A DNA stretch of 64,000 nucleotides from Maribacter zhoushanensis (GCF_029350975.1 NZ_JARKMR010000001.1:806001-870000), one strand, 5' to 3'. Positions 35,268 to 45,671 are shown, numbered from the stretch's first letter. Translations and numbers: made by a program. Notes: a model not told the origin generated them from the letters alone.

Positions 35268-35828
35268 ATGAACAGTTTTAAGAAAATAGCAATATTATGC
35301 GGTTTGGCTATCATGGCAACTTCTTGTCAAGATGATAGTGTTCCTAATTATCAGTACATGCCTAATATGTATGAGGCTGTCGGTTACGAAACATACCAAG
35401 AGGTTGATTTTTTACCAAATCAATCAGAGGCTATGTTGCCACCGGCAAATACAATTAATAGAGGTTGGTTGCCTTATGAATTTGAGAATTCTCCTGAAGG
35501 TAAAGAGCTTGCAAGATTACAAACTAGTCCTTTAGATTCAATGAATGTTGAAACTAATTTGGCAAAAGGGGGGCAATTGTATACTATTTATTGTGCCATT
35601 TGCCATGGAGATAAAGGCGATGGTAAAGGAACTCTCGTGAAAAGAGAAAAAATACTAGGTGTACCTAGTTATGCTGACCCAGTAAGAAACTTGACAGTAG
35701 GATCTACATATTATACAATTCAGTACGGATTGAATTCAATGGGCTCTTATGCATCTCAAATGAATACCGAGGAGATGTGGCAAGTATCTGAATATGTTAT
35801 GACACTGAAACAAGATTTAACCAAATAA
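35268..35828 (+). CDS. actE: Alternative Complex III subunit ActE, monoheme cytochrome c
   Basis: A 186-residue lipidated cytochrome c. The lipobox MATSC places the lipid anchor at Cys20. A single heme motif, CAICH (109-113), is followed by GDKGDGKG. The family uses a methionine sixth ligand; candidates are in GLNSMGSYASQM (about 154-165). It belongs to the electron-exit side of Alternative Complex III. It is packed 2 bases after actD and 15 bases before actF. Confidence 0.92.
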   Translation: MNSFKKIAILCGLAIMATSCQDDSVPNYQYMPNMYEAVGYETYQEVDFLPNQSEAMLPPANTINRGWLPYEFENSPEGKELARLQTSPLDSMNVETNLAKGGQLYTIYCAICHGDKGDGKGTLVKREKILGVPSYADPVRNLTVGSTYYTIQYGLNSMGSYASQMNTEEMWQVSEYVMTLKQDLTK

Positions 35829-35843
35829 TAGGTAAACAATACT

Positions 35844-37178
35844 ATGTATACGTTTTCAAATAGACTCAAAATAGCTTCCATCGTTCTAATGATAATAGGT
35901 TTATTAGGAATCATTGGTGGGTTTGTTATGGCTCCTGGAACTATAGCAGAGGCAAAAGAAATGGTAGCAAGTCATGACGGAGGTCATGGTGAAGCCCATG
36001 CAGCTGAAGCTGAACATGTAACCAAAGAAAGTGATCATGCGGTTGCTGAATCTCATGGAGAGGAACATGATGCTTCTCACGATCAGCATTTGTTAGATCA
36101 ATTAAAAAATAGACCTTGGGCAGCATTATATGTTGCGGCGTTCTTTTTTATGATGATATCATTAGGGGTGTTAGCATTTTATGCTATTCAACGTGCTGCA
36201 CAAGCAGGTTGGTCTCCACTTTTATTCAGAGTAATGGAAGGTATTACGTCTTACTTGGTTCCTGGTGGAATTATTGTATTTGTAATATTGCTTCTTTCTG
36301 TATTGCATATGAATCATCTATTCATTTGGATGGATGCTGATGTAGTTGCTCACGATGCATTACTTCAGGGTAAATCAGGTTATCTAAACCCTACGTTCTT
36401 TTTGATAAGAGCAGCTATATTTTTAGCTGGTTGGATCGGGTATAGGGAGTACTCTAGGAAATTATCAATCGCTCAAGATGAGTCTGATGATAATTCAAAC
36501 TTTAAATTAAATTTCAGAATATCTGCTGGTTTCTTAGTGTTCTATTTGATTTCTGAGTCTATTATGTCTTGGGATTGGATAATGAGTGTTGAGCCACATT
36601 GGTTTAGTACACTGTTTGGTTGGTATATCTTTGCTAGTATGTTTGTATCGGGTATTACCGTAATCGCTATGGTTACTGTTTACTTGAAGTCTAAAGGTCA
36701 CTTACCTGATGTTAACGATAGTCATATTCATGATTTAGCAAAATTCATGTTTGGTATCAGTATCTTCTGGACATATTTGTGGTTCTCTCAATTCATGCTT
36801 ATCTGGTATTCTAACATCCCTGAAGAAGTAACATATTACGTAACTAGAATTGCAGATTATAGATTGCCATTCTTTGGTATGGTAGCAATGAACTTCTTGT
36901 TCCCTGTTCTTTTATTAATGAACAGTGATTATAAGAGAATTAACTGGTTCGTAATTTTAACAGGTATTGTAATACTTGCAGGTCACTATATGGATATCTT
37001 TAATGCTATTATGCCTTCTACTGTTGGTAAGAATTGGTATATAGGTATTCCTGAAATTGGTTCTGTATTGTTTTTTGCAGGCTTATTTATATTCTGGATT
37101 TTTAGAGCGCTTTCAACTCAGCCTCTACAACCAAAAAGAAATCCTTTTATTGAAGAAAGTAGACACTTTCATTACTAG
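35844..37178 (+). CDS. actF: Alternative Complex III subunit ActF (NrfD-like)
   Basis: A 444-residue integral membrane subunit, the second NrfD-like paralogue of Alternative Complex III, with about ten helices. Between the first and second helices lies a His-rich acidic loop (about 42-85) with nine histidines, including SHDGGHGEAH and EEHDASHDQH, which could bind metal. Conserved aromatic-rich segments SESIMSWDWIMSVEPHWFST and FWTYLWFSQFMLIWYSNIPE (split by charged loops) mark the family core. Together with ActC it likely forms the membrane part that may couple quinol oxidation to proton movement. coxB follows after 32 bases. Confidence 0.92.
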   Translation: MYTFSNRLKIASIVLMIIGLLGIIGGFVMAPGTIAEAKEMVASHDGGHGEAHAAEAEHVTKESDHAVAESHGEEHDASHDQHLLDQLKNRPWAALYVAAFFFMMISLGVLAFYAIQRAAQAGWSPLLFRVMEGITSYLVPGGIIVFVILLLSVLHMNHLFIWMDADVVAHDALLQGKSGYLNPTFFLIRAAIFLAGWIGYREYSRKLSIAQDESDDNSNFKLNFRISAGFLVFYLISESIMSWDWIMSVEPHWFSTLFGWYIFASMFVSGITVIAMVTVYLKSKGHLPDVNDSHIHDLAKFMFGISIFWTYLWFSQFMLIWYSNIPEEVTYYVTRIADYRLPFFGMVAMNFLFPVLLLMNSDYKRINWFVILTGIVILAGHYMDIFNAIMPSTVGKNWYIGIPEIGSVLFFAGLFIFWIFRALSTQPLQPKRNPFIEESRHFHY

Positions 37179-37210
37179 TAATTAAGTAAAGTATAACATT
37201 TATATATACA

Positions 37211-38314
37211 ATGACGACATTATTAACTTTAGCTGTACTTGTTCTTGTAGCCATTGCCATTTGGCAGTTGACTAAAATATTTGAATTATCTCAGCTTAAA
37301 ACTGAACAGCACCAAATAGCAACGGATAGCGATAATAAGAATAACGGTTACATGTTATTTGGATTCTTGGTATTCATTTACGGAATTACCATATTCAGTT
37401 TTTGGAAATACGGTAAGTTCTTATTACCAGAAGCAGGTTCTGCTCATGGTGAAGAGTATGACAGCTTAATGTTGGTATCTTTTATTATCATCTTTATAGT
37501 ACAAACTCTTACACAGGCATTATTACATTATTTCGGTTATAAATATGCAGGTAAGAAAGGTCAGAAGGCATTGTTCTATGCAGATAATGACCGTCTAGAG
37601 TTTATTTGGACTATTATTCCTGTTATTGTATTGGCTGGTCTTATTCTATGGGGACTATACACATGGACAACCATTATGGATGTTAATGATGAAGATGACC
37701 CTTTAATTGTAGAGTTATATGCTCAACAATTTAACTGGACTGCTAGATATGGCGGTGGAGATAATGTATTAGGTGGAGCTAATGTTAGAATGATAGATAT
37801 CGATAAAGCAAATGTATTAGGTTTAGATGAAGCCGATACATATGCTCACGATGATGTTATTGTAAAAGAGTTGCACTTACCTGTAGGTAGAAAGGTGAAT
37901 TTTAAAATGCGTTCTCAAGATGTATTACATTCAGCTTATATGCCGCACTTTAGAGCACAAATGAACTGTGTACCTGGTATGATTACTGAGTTTTCTTTTA
38001 CTCCTATTTATACAACAGAAGAAATGAGAACCAATCCTGATGTAATGGATAAGGTGAAAAGAACAAATAAAATTAGAGCAGAAAAAGCTGTAAGTACGGG
38101 TGAAGCTATTGATCCATGGCAGTTTGATTATATTCTACTGTGTAATAAGATTTGTGGTAAATCTCATTATAACATGCAAATGAAGATTATTGTAGAGACG
38201 GAAGAGGAATATAATGAGTGGATGAAGAGTCAGTCAACTTTTGCTCAAACGGTTATGAAAGATGAAACTAGTCCTGCTTTTAATACAGTTAGTTCAGTTT
38301 CAGTAGGAGAGTAA
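37211..38314 (+). CDS. coxB: Cytochrome c oxidase subunit II
   Basis: A 367-residue oxidase subunit that carries the CuA electron-entry site. Membrane helices are at about 3-22 and 50-70, a third at about 87-105, and another near 137-155. The CuA-binding region is in the cupredoxin domain: His in SAYMPHFRAQM and then CNKICGKSHYNM (Cys311, Cys315, His319, Met322). The residue usually Glu in CxExC is Lys here; only its backbone carbonyl is used, so copper binding should be kept. There is no fused cytochrome c. It sits between actF and coxA, which supports direct electron transfer from ACIII to the oxidase. Confidence 0.95.
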   Translation: MTTLLTLAVLVLVAIAIWQLTKIFELSQLKTEQHQIATDSDNKNNGYMLFGFLVFIYGITIFSFWKYGKFLLPEAGSAHGEEYDSLMLVSFIIIFIVQTLTQALLHYFGYKYAGKKGQKALFYADNDRLEFIWTIIPVIVLAGLILWGLYTWTTIMDVNDEDDPLIVELYAQQFNWTARYGGGDNVLGGANVRMIDIDKANVLGLDEADTYAHDDVIVKELHLPVGRKVNFKMRSQDVLHSAYMPHFRAQMNCVPGMITEFSFTPIYTTEEMRTNPDVMDKVKRTNKIRAEKAVSTGEAIDPWQFDYILLCNKICGKSHYNMQMKIIVETEEEYNEWMKSQSTFAQTVMKDETSPAFNTVSSVSVGE

Positions 38315-38374
38315 TTTTTATTCTCAAGTTAACAAAGCTATAATTAGAAAATTAATAAAAACAAGATTACGATT

Positions 38375-40204
38375 ATGTCAGCAACAGCACATGCACATGT
38401 AGATGATCACGCACACGACGATCATGGACATCATCATAAAGAAACTTTTGTAACAAAGTATATCTTTAGTCAAGACCATAAAATGATTGGTAAGCAGTAC
38501 CTTATTTTGGGGGTATTTGTTATGGGTTTTATTGGTATTGCAATGTCATTATTGTTTAGAATGCAATTGGCTTGGCCAGGAGAATCTTTTCCAATATTTG
38601 AAGCTCTTCTAGGTAAATGGGCACCAGGTGGTGTAATGGATGCCGATGTGTATTTAGCATTGGTTACAATGCACGGTACCATTATGGTATTCTTTGTACT
38701 TACCGCTGGTTTAAGTGGTACGTTTAGTAACTTATTGATTCCATTACAAATTGGTGCACGAGATATGGCATCTGGATTTTTGAACATGGTATCTTTTTGG
38801 TTGTTTGCTATTGCTTCTGGAATAATGATTGTTTCGTTATTTGTTGAAGCAGGTCCTGCAGCAGCTGGTTGGACGATTTATCCACCTTTAAGTGCTTTAC
38901 CTATGGCTCAACCTGGTTCAGGTATGGGTATGACATTATGGTTAAGCTCTATGGCAATATTCATTGCTTCGTCTCTTTTAGGTTCTTTGAACTATATTGT
39001 AACAGTAATCAATTTGAGAACCAAGGGTATGTCAATGACAAGATTGCCGTTAACAATATGGGCTTTCTTTGTAACAGCCATTATTGGTGTTATTTCATTC
39101 CCGGTTTTATTATCTGCAGCATTATTATTAATAATGGATAGGAGTTTTGGTACTTCTTTTTTCTTGTCAGATATTTTTATTCAAGGTGAAGTATTACATT
39201 ATCAAGGTGGTTCTCCAGTTTTATATGAGCACTTATTCTGGTTCTTAGGTCACCCTGAGGTTTATATTGTATTGTTACCTGCATTAGGTATTACTTCTGA
39301 AGTAATGTCTACAAATGCTCGTAAACCAATTTTTGGTTACCGTGCAATGATTGCTTCTATTTTGGCAATCGCATTTTTATCGACAATTGTATGGGGTCAC
39401 CATATGTTTATCTCTGGTATGAATCCATTTTTAGGATCGGTATTTACATTTACAACATTATTGATTGCAATACCTTCAGCGGTAAAAGCATTTAACTATA
39501 TCACTACACTTTGGAAAGGTAATCTACAATTGAATCCGGCGATGCTATTTTCAATTGGTTTAGTATCGACATTTATTACTGGGGGATTAACTGGTATTGT
39601 TTTAGGTGATAGTACATTAGATATTAACGTTCACGATACATATTTCGTAGTAGCTCACTTCCACTTGGTAATGGGTATATCTGCACTTTACGGTTTGTTT
39701 GCTGGTGTTTATCACTGGTTCCCTAAAATGTACGGTGGTAGATTAATGAACAAGAACCTAGGTTATGTTCACTTCTGGGTAACTGCAATTTGTGCTTATG
39801 GAGTTTTCTTTCCAATGCACTTTGTAGGTATGGCTGGTGTTCCAAGAAGATACTACGAGAATACGGCTTTCCCAATGTTTGATGAGTTAACGGATATTCA
39901 AGTTTTAATGACTGTATTTGCTATTATAGCTGCAGCAGTACAATTAGTATTTGTTGCTAACTTCTTCTATAGTATATTTTACGGTAAGGTTGGACCAAAG
40001 AATCCTTGGAAGTCAAATACTTTAGAATGGACAGCTGAACAAGAACATATACATGGTAACTGGGCGGGTCCTATTCCAGAAGTTCACAGATGGGCTTATG
40101 ATTACAGTAAAGTTTATGAGAATGGTGAGTATATCATAACAGGTCAAGATTATGTACCACAGCATATTCCTTTACAAGAGAATGAGGAAGAAATGAATCA
40201 TTAG
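38375..40204 (+). CDS. coxA: Cytochrome c oxidase subunit I
   Basis: A 609-residue heme-copper oxidase core subunit with about 12 membrane helices. CuB and heme ligands are visible: FLGHPEVYIVLLPALG with His293 and the cross-linked-type Tyr, WGHHMFISGM, and HDTYFVVAHFHLVMG with His428 and His430. The N-terminus has eight histidines in its first 21 residues (MSATAHAHVDDHAHDDHGHH), an unusual metal-binding-like extension. It reduces oxygen to water at the end of the respiratory chain. It is the last gene of the act-cox operon, followed by a strong terminator; subunits III and IV are encoded at 60-62 kb. Confidence 0.96.
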   Translation: MSATAHAHVDDHAHDDHGHHHKETFVTKYIFSQDHKMIGKQYLILGVFVMGFIGIAMSLLFRMQLAWPGESFPIFEALLGKWAPGGVMDADVYLALVTMHGTIMVFFVLTAGLSGTFSNLLIPLQIGARDMASGFLNMVSFWLFAIASGIMIVSLFVEAGPAAAGWTIYPPLSALPMAQPGSGMGMTLWLSSMAIFIASSLLGSLNYIVTVINLRTKGMSMTRLPLTIWAFFVTAIIGVISFPVLLSAALLLIMDRSFGTSFFLSDIFIQGEVLHYQGGSPVLYEHLFWFLGHPEVYIVLLPALGITSEVMSTNARKPIFGYRAMIASILAIAFLSTIVWGHHMFISGMNPFLGSVFTFTTLLIAIPSAVKAFNYITTLWKGNLQLNPAMLFSIGLVSTFITGGLTGIVLGDSTLDINVHDTYFVVAHFHLVMGISALYGLFAGVYHWFPKMYGGRLMNKNLGYVHFWVTAICAYGVFFPMHFVGMAGVPRRYYENTAFPMFDELTDIQVLMTVFAIIAAAVQLVFVANFFYSIFYGKVGPKNPWKSNTLEWTAEQEHIHGNWAGPIPEVHRWAYDYSKVYENGEYIITGQDYVPQHIPLQENEEEMNH

Positions 40205-40221
40205 AAAAATATAAGATTTAC

Positions 40222-40256
40222 AAAAAGCCCAACTAGTAATAGTTGGGCTTTTTTTT
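40222..40256 (+). terminator. Terminator of the act-cox operon
   Basis: A 13-bp perfect stem (40223-40235 with 40240-40252, core AGCCCAACTA) has loop GTAA and is followed by a T run. It lies 18 bases after the coxA stop. Confidence 0.93.
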
Positions 40257-40339
40257 GGTAATAATATTAAGATATTACTAAGTTGTTCTAATTTTACTTA
40301 AAATTGGATATCTTCATTTTATAAACATAATTAAACACT

Positions 40340-41167
40340 ATGAAAAAGTTCGCCCTATTAGTTATTGTCTTGGTTATCTCGGTTAATGGTTACTCGCAAC
40401 GTAAGCCTAAGATAAAAGGGAATAAAAATGTAATTGAAGTTAGAGAAGATTTAGAGCCTTTTAATGCTATTGAATTAGTTGATGATTTAGATATTGTTAT
40501 TCAAAAAGCAACTACAGAAGGTTATGCTTTAGAGCTAGATGATAATTTGGTAGATGTTTTAAAGTTTAAAGTGGACGATGGTGTATTGAAGATATCTTCA
40601 TTTTATAATATTACTGGAAAGAAGAAGTTAGAGATTACTATTTTCTTTCAAGAACTAAATAGTATTAGAATGTTGAACGGTAAAATTAGCATGAAAGATG
40701 TTATTTCTACAGATCGCTTAAGGGTCGAGACTTTTGGTACATCTAGATTGGAACTAAACGCCACTGCTGATATTATGGATATTAACATGGAAGAAATAAG
40801 TTCAGGTGATTTTAATATAGCAAGTGACTCCTTAAATCTCACATTGAAAGATAGGATTGATGTAAAATTATATACAACAGGAGCTAGTAATAATATTTAC
40901 ATGTATAAAAATGCCTCTGCTAAAGTGGAAGGTACTTCAGACTACTTAATGGCTAAGTTATATGGTAATACCTCACTAAAAGCATCTGATCTTCAAGCTA
41001 ACTATGTTCTTGTAGTGGCTGAAGATTCACCCGATATAGAAGTAAGGGCTTTAAATACATTACAGCTTAGTTCTAAAGGTGGTACTAGAACAAAACTGTA
41101 TGGAGAGCCGGAAATCACCATATTAGATTTCTTAGATACATCTAGATTAGAGAAAGAACGTAATTAA
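40340..41167 (+). CDS. GIN-domain (DUF2807) exported protein
   Basis: A 275-residue protein with a signal peptide (about 1-20, ending VNGYSQ) followed by a DUF2807/GIN-type auto-transporter-adhesin head domain. It has the typical opening EVREDLEPFNAIELVDDLDI, then successive parallel-beta-helix-like strands (e.g. LKISSFYNITGKKKLEITI, LRVETFGTSRLELNATADI). It is likely periplasmic or surface-located. The function of this domain is not established, although in Bacteroidota it is sometimes near regulatory genes. The 3' end overlaps the convergent acyl-CoA oxidase-like gene by four bases. Confidence 0.82.
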   Translation: MKKFALLVIVLVISVNGYSQRKPKIKGNKNVIEVREDLEPFNAIELVDDLDIVIQKATTEGYALELDDNLVDVLKFKVDDGVLKISSFYNITGKKKLEITIFFQELNSIRMLNGKISMKDVISTDRLRVETFGTSRLELNATADIMDINMEEISSGDFNIASDSLNLTLKDRIDVKLYTTGASNNIYMYKNASAKVEGTSDYLMAKLYGNTSLKASDLQANYVLVVAEDSPDIEVRALNTLQLSSKGGTRTKLYGEPEITILDFLDTSRLEKERN

Positions 41168-43428
41168 TTTGCTATAGGTGCTGTCATTAAATGATCAGGT
41201 ATGCCAAAGCCGTCCACTAGACTGTTAAGATGCGGTCTTAATTCTGTACATAGGCGTTCTACTCGTTGACGTATGGCTTTTGACTTTGTTCCGCTTATGT
41301 AACCTTGTTCTAAATACCATGACGCATTATTTCTTATTTCATGCAATGCATATAACGTTCCAAGTTTTTCAAACAACTCTTTATATTCTTGGTCGTTTAT
41401 AGCGCTGTTATGCTCTATAAATGACTTATAAGCTAGTTCGGCACTATACGCTTTGCCAAGTGTCATTAGGTGTGTTTGTACCTTTAAAAAGGCTTGATAT
41501 GAAGGAATCCCTTTTTTGATATATCCTCTTATACGCATGGCAAGGGTGTAGGTTAATCTTCTTGTTCTATGCTCTAAGGCATGAACATGAAATTTGGGAT
41601 TATATAAATGGTCCTTGTCTGTTTTATTAGTGTATAGCGGATTTATAGTTGATAGTTTATCGCTTAATTGTGAACTCAATAATTTAAGTACCGTTGAAAA
41701 ACCGGCACTATTGAATTCGGCTTTGAAATCTGATAGGACACCTTTTGCGGCAAGTTGTAATAATACATTATTATCACCTTCAAATGTGGTGAATATATCA
41801 ACATCACCTTTTAAATCTGCAATCCTGTTCTCCAAAAGATAACCTTTACCACCACATGCTTCTCGGCATTCTTGAATGGTATCATTGGCATACCATGTAA
41901 TAATAGATTTGAGACCTGCAACCTGGGTTTCAACTTGTCTTTTGTCTGGTTGGGATTCATCACAATAGAGTGACATCATTTTATCTAACGCAATATGATA
42001 CACATATGCGCTCGCTACTAACGGAGTCAGCCTTAGTTGGTGAGATGGGTAGTCCATCAAAAGGTCTTCTTGTATTTTGACACTATCATTAAACTGTCTT
42101 CTTTTTAGCGCATGTTTTATGGCTACGGTCAATACAAATTTGGCTCCGCCTAATCCTGCCCTAGCAACACAGATTCTGCCACCTACTAAAGTGCCCAACA
42201 TAATAAAGAAGCGTTTGTTCGGATTCTTTATTTCTGAATAATAATCTCCATTACCTAGAATAGTACCATACTTGTTTAGTAAGTTCTCTTTAGGTACTTC
42301 AACTTGGTTAAACCATATTTTACCATTATCAACTCCGTTAAGTCCTAGTTTATATCCATTGTCTTCAACTGTTATACCTGGCAACAACTCATGTTTTTCA
42401 TTTCTAAGCGATACTAGAATAGCGTGTACTCCTTCATTTTTTCCGTTTACAATAAGTTGTGCAAAAACAGATGCCATTTTAGAATGTATGGCGTTTCCTA
42501 TATATTCTTTATTGTCATTTTTACCTGGGGTATGTATGACAATGGTTTCCGTGTCTTTGTTATAAGTTGCCGTAGTTTTTATTCCACGAACGTTAGATCC
42601 GTGTCCGGTTTCTGTCATGGCAAAACATCCTAAAAGTTCAGCCTTCCCAGTATCGGTTAAATATTTATCATGATGCTTTTTGGTTCCAAGTTTCTGAATA
42701 CTTCCACCGAACAAACCAAATTGTACTCCAAATTTTATAGAAAGGCTTCCGTCTGCCCACATCATATTTTCAAAAATGTACGCGTAACTTTCCATATCAT
42801 TGGTGCCGCCATATGCTTCAGGGTATGCCATTGCACCATACCCTTTATCTGCCAAAAACTCCACTTGTTTTAAAACATGATTTCGAAACTCCTCTTTATT
42901 GCGTCTTACCTTCCAAGAAAAAATGGGGTCGTTAAGTACGGCTCTAAAAGAATCTATGGCTTCGGCATGTTTTCCTTTTAAAATAGAGTCTATAGTTTTT
43001 GAGGAGTATTGCGACGATTTTTTCTCTAGGTCAATATGTACGTCAAATAAATGATTGTAATGATTAGGTTGAATACCTAAATTAATTTCAATATTTTTTA
43101 TTTGATCATTGAAAGAGATGTCATTATGGTAATGAGATGTTACTTTCTGACTGAAAGCTGTTAATGGATACGTTTCATGCTCCACCAACTTTACACCGCT
43201 ATTAATAATCAATTGTTTCCATGACTTAAATAACTCGTTCTTTGGCGGATTTTTGACATTCATCCACGCTTTAAGTTGTTTTTTGTCATCTGATGATAAT
43301 GTTACATCATTGGCAATAGCATTTTCAACTACATTTATTTCTGATGCCGACAAGAGGTCGTCTGACCAAATAATATAAAAGACTGGAATATATTGTAATA
43401 CCTGTGCTGCGTAATTTTCTTTTGTCAT
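41164..43428 (-). CDS. Acyl-CoA dehydrogenase/oxidase family protein
   Basis: A 754-residue flavoprotein of the acyl-CoA oxidase type. A long N-terminal helical region (about 1-200) precedes the ACAD core. CFAMTETGHGSNVRGIKTTA (about 268-287) is the FAD/substrate-binding segment, and ECREACGGKGYLLENRIADL, then DVDIFTTFEGDNNVLLQLAA (about 530-570), is the acyl-CoA oxidase signature with the catalytic Glu in TFEGDN. It should introduce the trans-2 double bond into fatty acyl-CoA. Whether electrons go to oxygen or to ETF cannot be told. It is divergent from ruvB. No other beta-oxidation gene is next to it. Confidence 0.88.
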   Translation of the reverse strand: MTKENYAAQVLQYIPVFYIIWSDDLLSASEINVVENAIANDVTLSSDDKKQLKAWMNVKNPPKNELFKSWKQLIINSGVKLVEHETYPLTAFSQKVTSHYHNDISFNDQIKNIEINLGIQPNHYNHLFDVHIDLEKKSSQYSSKTIDSILKGKHAEAIDSFRAVLNDPIFSWKVRRNKEEFRNHVLKQVEFLADKGYGAMAYPEAYGGTNDMESYAYIFENMMWADGSLSIKFGVQFGLFGGSIQKLGTKKHHDKYLTDTGKAELLGCFAMTETGHGSNVRGIKTTATYNKDTETIVIHTPGKNDNKEYIGNAIHSKMASVFAQLIVNGKNEGVHAILVSLRNEKHELLPGITVEDNGYKLGLNGVDNGKIWFNQVEVPKENLLNKYGTILGNGDYYSEIKNPNKRFFIMLGTLVGGRICVARAGLGGAKFVLTVAIKHALKRRQFNDSVKIQEDLLMDYPSHQLRLTPLVASAYVYHIALDKMMSLYCDESQPDKRQVETQVAGLKSIITWYANDTIQECREACGGKGYLLENRIADLKGDVDIFTTFEGDNNVLLQLAAKGVLSDFKAEFNSAGFSTVLKLLSSQLSDKLSTINPLYTNKTDKDHLYNPKFHVHALEHRTRRLTYTLAMRIRGYIKKGIPSYQAFLKVQTHLMTLGKAYSAELAYKSFIEHNSAINDQEYKELFEKLGTLYALHEIRNNASWYLEQGYISGTKSKAIRQRVERLCTELRPHLNSLVDGFGIPDHLMTAPIAN

Positions 43429-43543
43429 GCCATGAAATTACAATATTTAGTTAGATTTCTTATATCTATTTAACGCTTCATTTAAGTATTTTGATAAATT
43501 GAAATAGCTTTTGGTATAGATATAAAGTTATCTGGTGTTTGTC

Positions 43544-43551
43544 TATCTTTG
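43544..43551 (+). promoter_or_regulatory. Possible -7 element for ruvB-queG
   Basis: TATCTTTG fits TAnnTTTG, but no TTG is found at the -33 spacing. It ends 7 bases before the ruvB ATG, which would give a nearly leaderless mRNA. Confidence 0.4.
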
Positions 43552-43558
43552 TTAGTGT

Positions 43559-44581
43559 ATGAACGAGTATTTAGATCCATCTGCTGATGGTTTCTCTAAT
43601 GAGGAACTTGATATTGAAAGAGCATTAAGACCTGTAAATTTTGACGATTTTGCCGGTCAAGATCAGGTGCTTGAAAATCTTAAGGTTTTTGTTGAAGCTG
43701 CGAATAGAAGAGGGGAAGCGTTGGATCATACCTTGTTCCATGGTCCTCCAGGTTTAGGTAAAACTACCTTGGCCAATATTTTGGCGAATGAGCTGGGAGT
43801 GTCAATCAAAATAACTTCCGGTCCAGTATTGGATAAGCCGGGTGATTTGGCAGGGTTGCTGACCAATTTAGATGAACGTGACGTTTTATTTATTGATGAG
43901 ATTCATAGATTAAGCCCTATTGTTGAAGAGTATTTGTATTCAGCAATGGAAGATTACAAAATTGATATAATGCTTGAATCTGGACCAAACGCAAGGTCTG
44001 TTCAAATAAATTTGAATCCGTTTACATTGATAGGAGCAACCACACGATCAGGATTGTTGACTGCACCAATGCGTGCACGTTTTGGTATTCAAAGTAGGTT
44101 ACAGTATTATTCAACAGAACTATTATCTACCATTGTAGAGCGTAGTGCTGAAATTTTACGTGTTCCAATTTCTCAAGATGCAGCAATAGAAATTGCCGGT
44201 AGAAGTAGGGGTACACCTAGAATTTGTAATGCTTTACTGAGAAGGGTGCGTGATTTTGCGGAGATTAAGGGAAATGGCTCTATTGATATGGAAATTTCAA
44301 AGTTTAGCTTAAAAGCCTTGAATGTAGATGCCCATGGTCTAGATGAAATGGATAACAAAATACTGACTACTATAATTGATAAATTTAAAGGCGGTCCTGT
44401 AGGTATTACAACTTTGGCGACAGCTGTTTCTGAAAGTTCGGAAACTATTGAGGAAGTCTACGAACCTTTTTTAATTCAACAAGGATTCATCATGAGAACT
44501 CCCCGTGGTCGTGAGGTAACTGAGCTAGCATATAAACACTTAGGAAGAATAAAAGGAGGAATTCAGCCTGGTTTGTTTTGA
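43559..44581 (+). CDS. ruvB: Holliday junction branch migration helicase RuvB
   Basis: A 340-residue AAA+ ATPase that drives branch migration with RuvA. Walker A is GPPGLGKTT (62-70) and Walker B FIDEIHR (111-117). The sensor/arginine-finger region [19 protein letters not shown] and the C-terminal winged-helix domain (about 260-340, ending [20 protein letters not shown] and KHLGRIKGG) are complete. The start at MNEYLDPS is supported by the typical N-terminal [11 protein letters not shown] soon after. It overlaps queG by four bases. ruvA is about 6 kb away, next to sprA. Confidence 0.97.
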   Translation: MNEYLDPSADGFSNEELDIERALRPVNFDDFAGQDQVLENLKVFVEAANRRGEALDHTLFHGPPGLGKTTLANILANELGVSIKITSGPVLDKPGDLAGLLTNLDERDVLFIDEIHRLSPIVEEYLYSAMEDYKIDIMLESGPNARSVQINLNPFTLIGATTRSGLLTAPMRARFGIQSRLQYYSTELLSTIVERSAEILRVPISQDAAIEIAGRSRGTPRICNALLRRVRDFAEIKGNGSIDMEISKFSLKALNVDAHGLDEMDNKILTTIIDKFKGGPVGITTLATAVSESSETIEEVYEPFLIQQGFIMRTPRGREVTELAYKHLGRIKGGIQPGLF

Positions 44582-45504
44582 GTATCGATATAAAACATAA
44601 ATGGACAAATAGTATTAAAACCGAAGCCAAACGCCTCGGTTTTTTATCATGTGGTGTGTCTAAAGCAGATTTTTTAGAAGAAGAAGCTCCAAGATTAGAA
44701 AAGTGGCTCAATAATAACATGAACGGCGAAATGAGCTATATGGCAAATCATTTCGATAAGAGATTAGATCCTAGAAAATTGGTGGAAGGTTCAAAATCTG
44801 TAATCTCTCTACTATTAAATTACTACCCTGAAGAATCTCAAACAATAGATTCTTATAAAATTTCCAAGTATGCTTATGGTCACGATTATCATCATGTCAT
44901 AAAAACAAAACTTAGGCATCTTCAAGAATTCATAGCTGAAGAAATAGGTGATGTCAACGGGCGTGCATTTGTTGATTCTGCGCCAGTGCTTGATAAGGCA
45001 TGGGCGGCAAAAAGTGGTCTGGGTTGGATTGGTAAGCATAGTAATTTGCTTACGCAACAAGTTGGTTCTTTTTATTTTATAGCAGAATTGATCGTTGATT
45101 TAGAACTGGAATATGACCACGCGGTTACAGATCATTGTGGTACCTGCACGGCTTGTATAGACGCATGCCCTACACAGGCAATTGTGGAGCCTTATGTGGT
45201 TGACGGAAGTAAATGTATTTCATATTTTACGATTGAATTAAAAAGTGAATTGCCCAATGAGATGAAGGGTTCTTTTGGTGATTGGATGTTTGGGTGCGAT
45301 GTTTGCCAAGATGTTTGCCCTTGGAACCGATTTTCCAAACCACATAATGAACCATTGTTCAATCCTAATCCAGAATTGCTCAGTATGACCAAAAAAGATT
45401 GGGAAGAAATTACCGAAGATGTATTCAGAAAAGTGTTTCAAAAATCTGCAGTGAAGCGAACAAAGTATGGCGGACTCACAAGAAATATCGATTTTCTAAA
45501 ATAA
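44578..45504 (+). CDS. queG: Epoxyqueuosine reductase
   Basis: A 308-residue cobalamin- and Fe-S-dependent enzyme for the last step of queuosine synthesis in tRNA, reducing epoxyqueuosine to queuosine. The two [4Fe-4S] motifs are [12 protein letters not shown] (about 187-198) and [13 protein letters not shown] (about 241-253). [20 protein letters not shown] and [10 protein letters not shown] are conserved QueG segments. The only start that fits is TTG at 44578, which shares its last two bases with the ruvB TGA (TTGA), so it is translationally coupled. Confidence 0.94.
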   Translation: MSIDIKHKWTNSIKTEAKRLGFLSCGVSKADFLEEEAPRLEKWLNNNMNGEMSYMANHFDKRLDPRKLVEGSKSVISLLLNYYPEESQTIDSYKISKYAYGHDYHHVIKTKLRHLQEFIAEEIGDVNGRAFVDSAPVLDKAWAAKSGLGWIGKHSNLLTQQVGSFYFIAELIVDLELEYDHAVTDHCGTCTACIDACPTQAIVEPYVVDGSKCISYFTIELKSELPNEMKGSFGDWMFGCDVCQDVCPWNRFSKPHNEPLFNPNPELLSMTKKDWEEITEDVFRKVFQKSAVKRTKYGGLTRNIDFLK

Positions 45505-45671
45505 TCGTTTATTCTCAATCGTTTTCGTTAGCTTTTTTCAGCAGTGATGACTTAGAGGAGACTTAATTATATTATATTGGTAGTCATGTAAAATTATGTT
45601 TTTCTAATAAAACACATGATTTTTGTAAGAATGTAATAAAACTACCACTGAATTAATAACACTTCTCTTAG

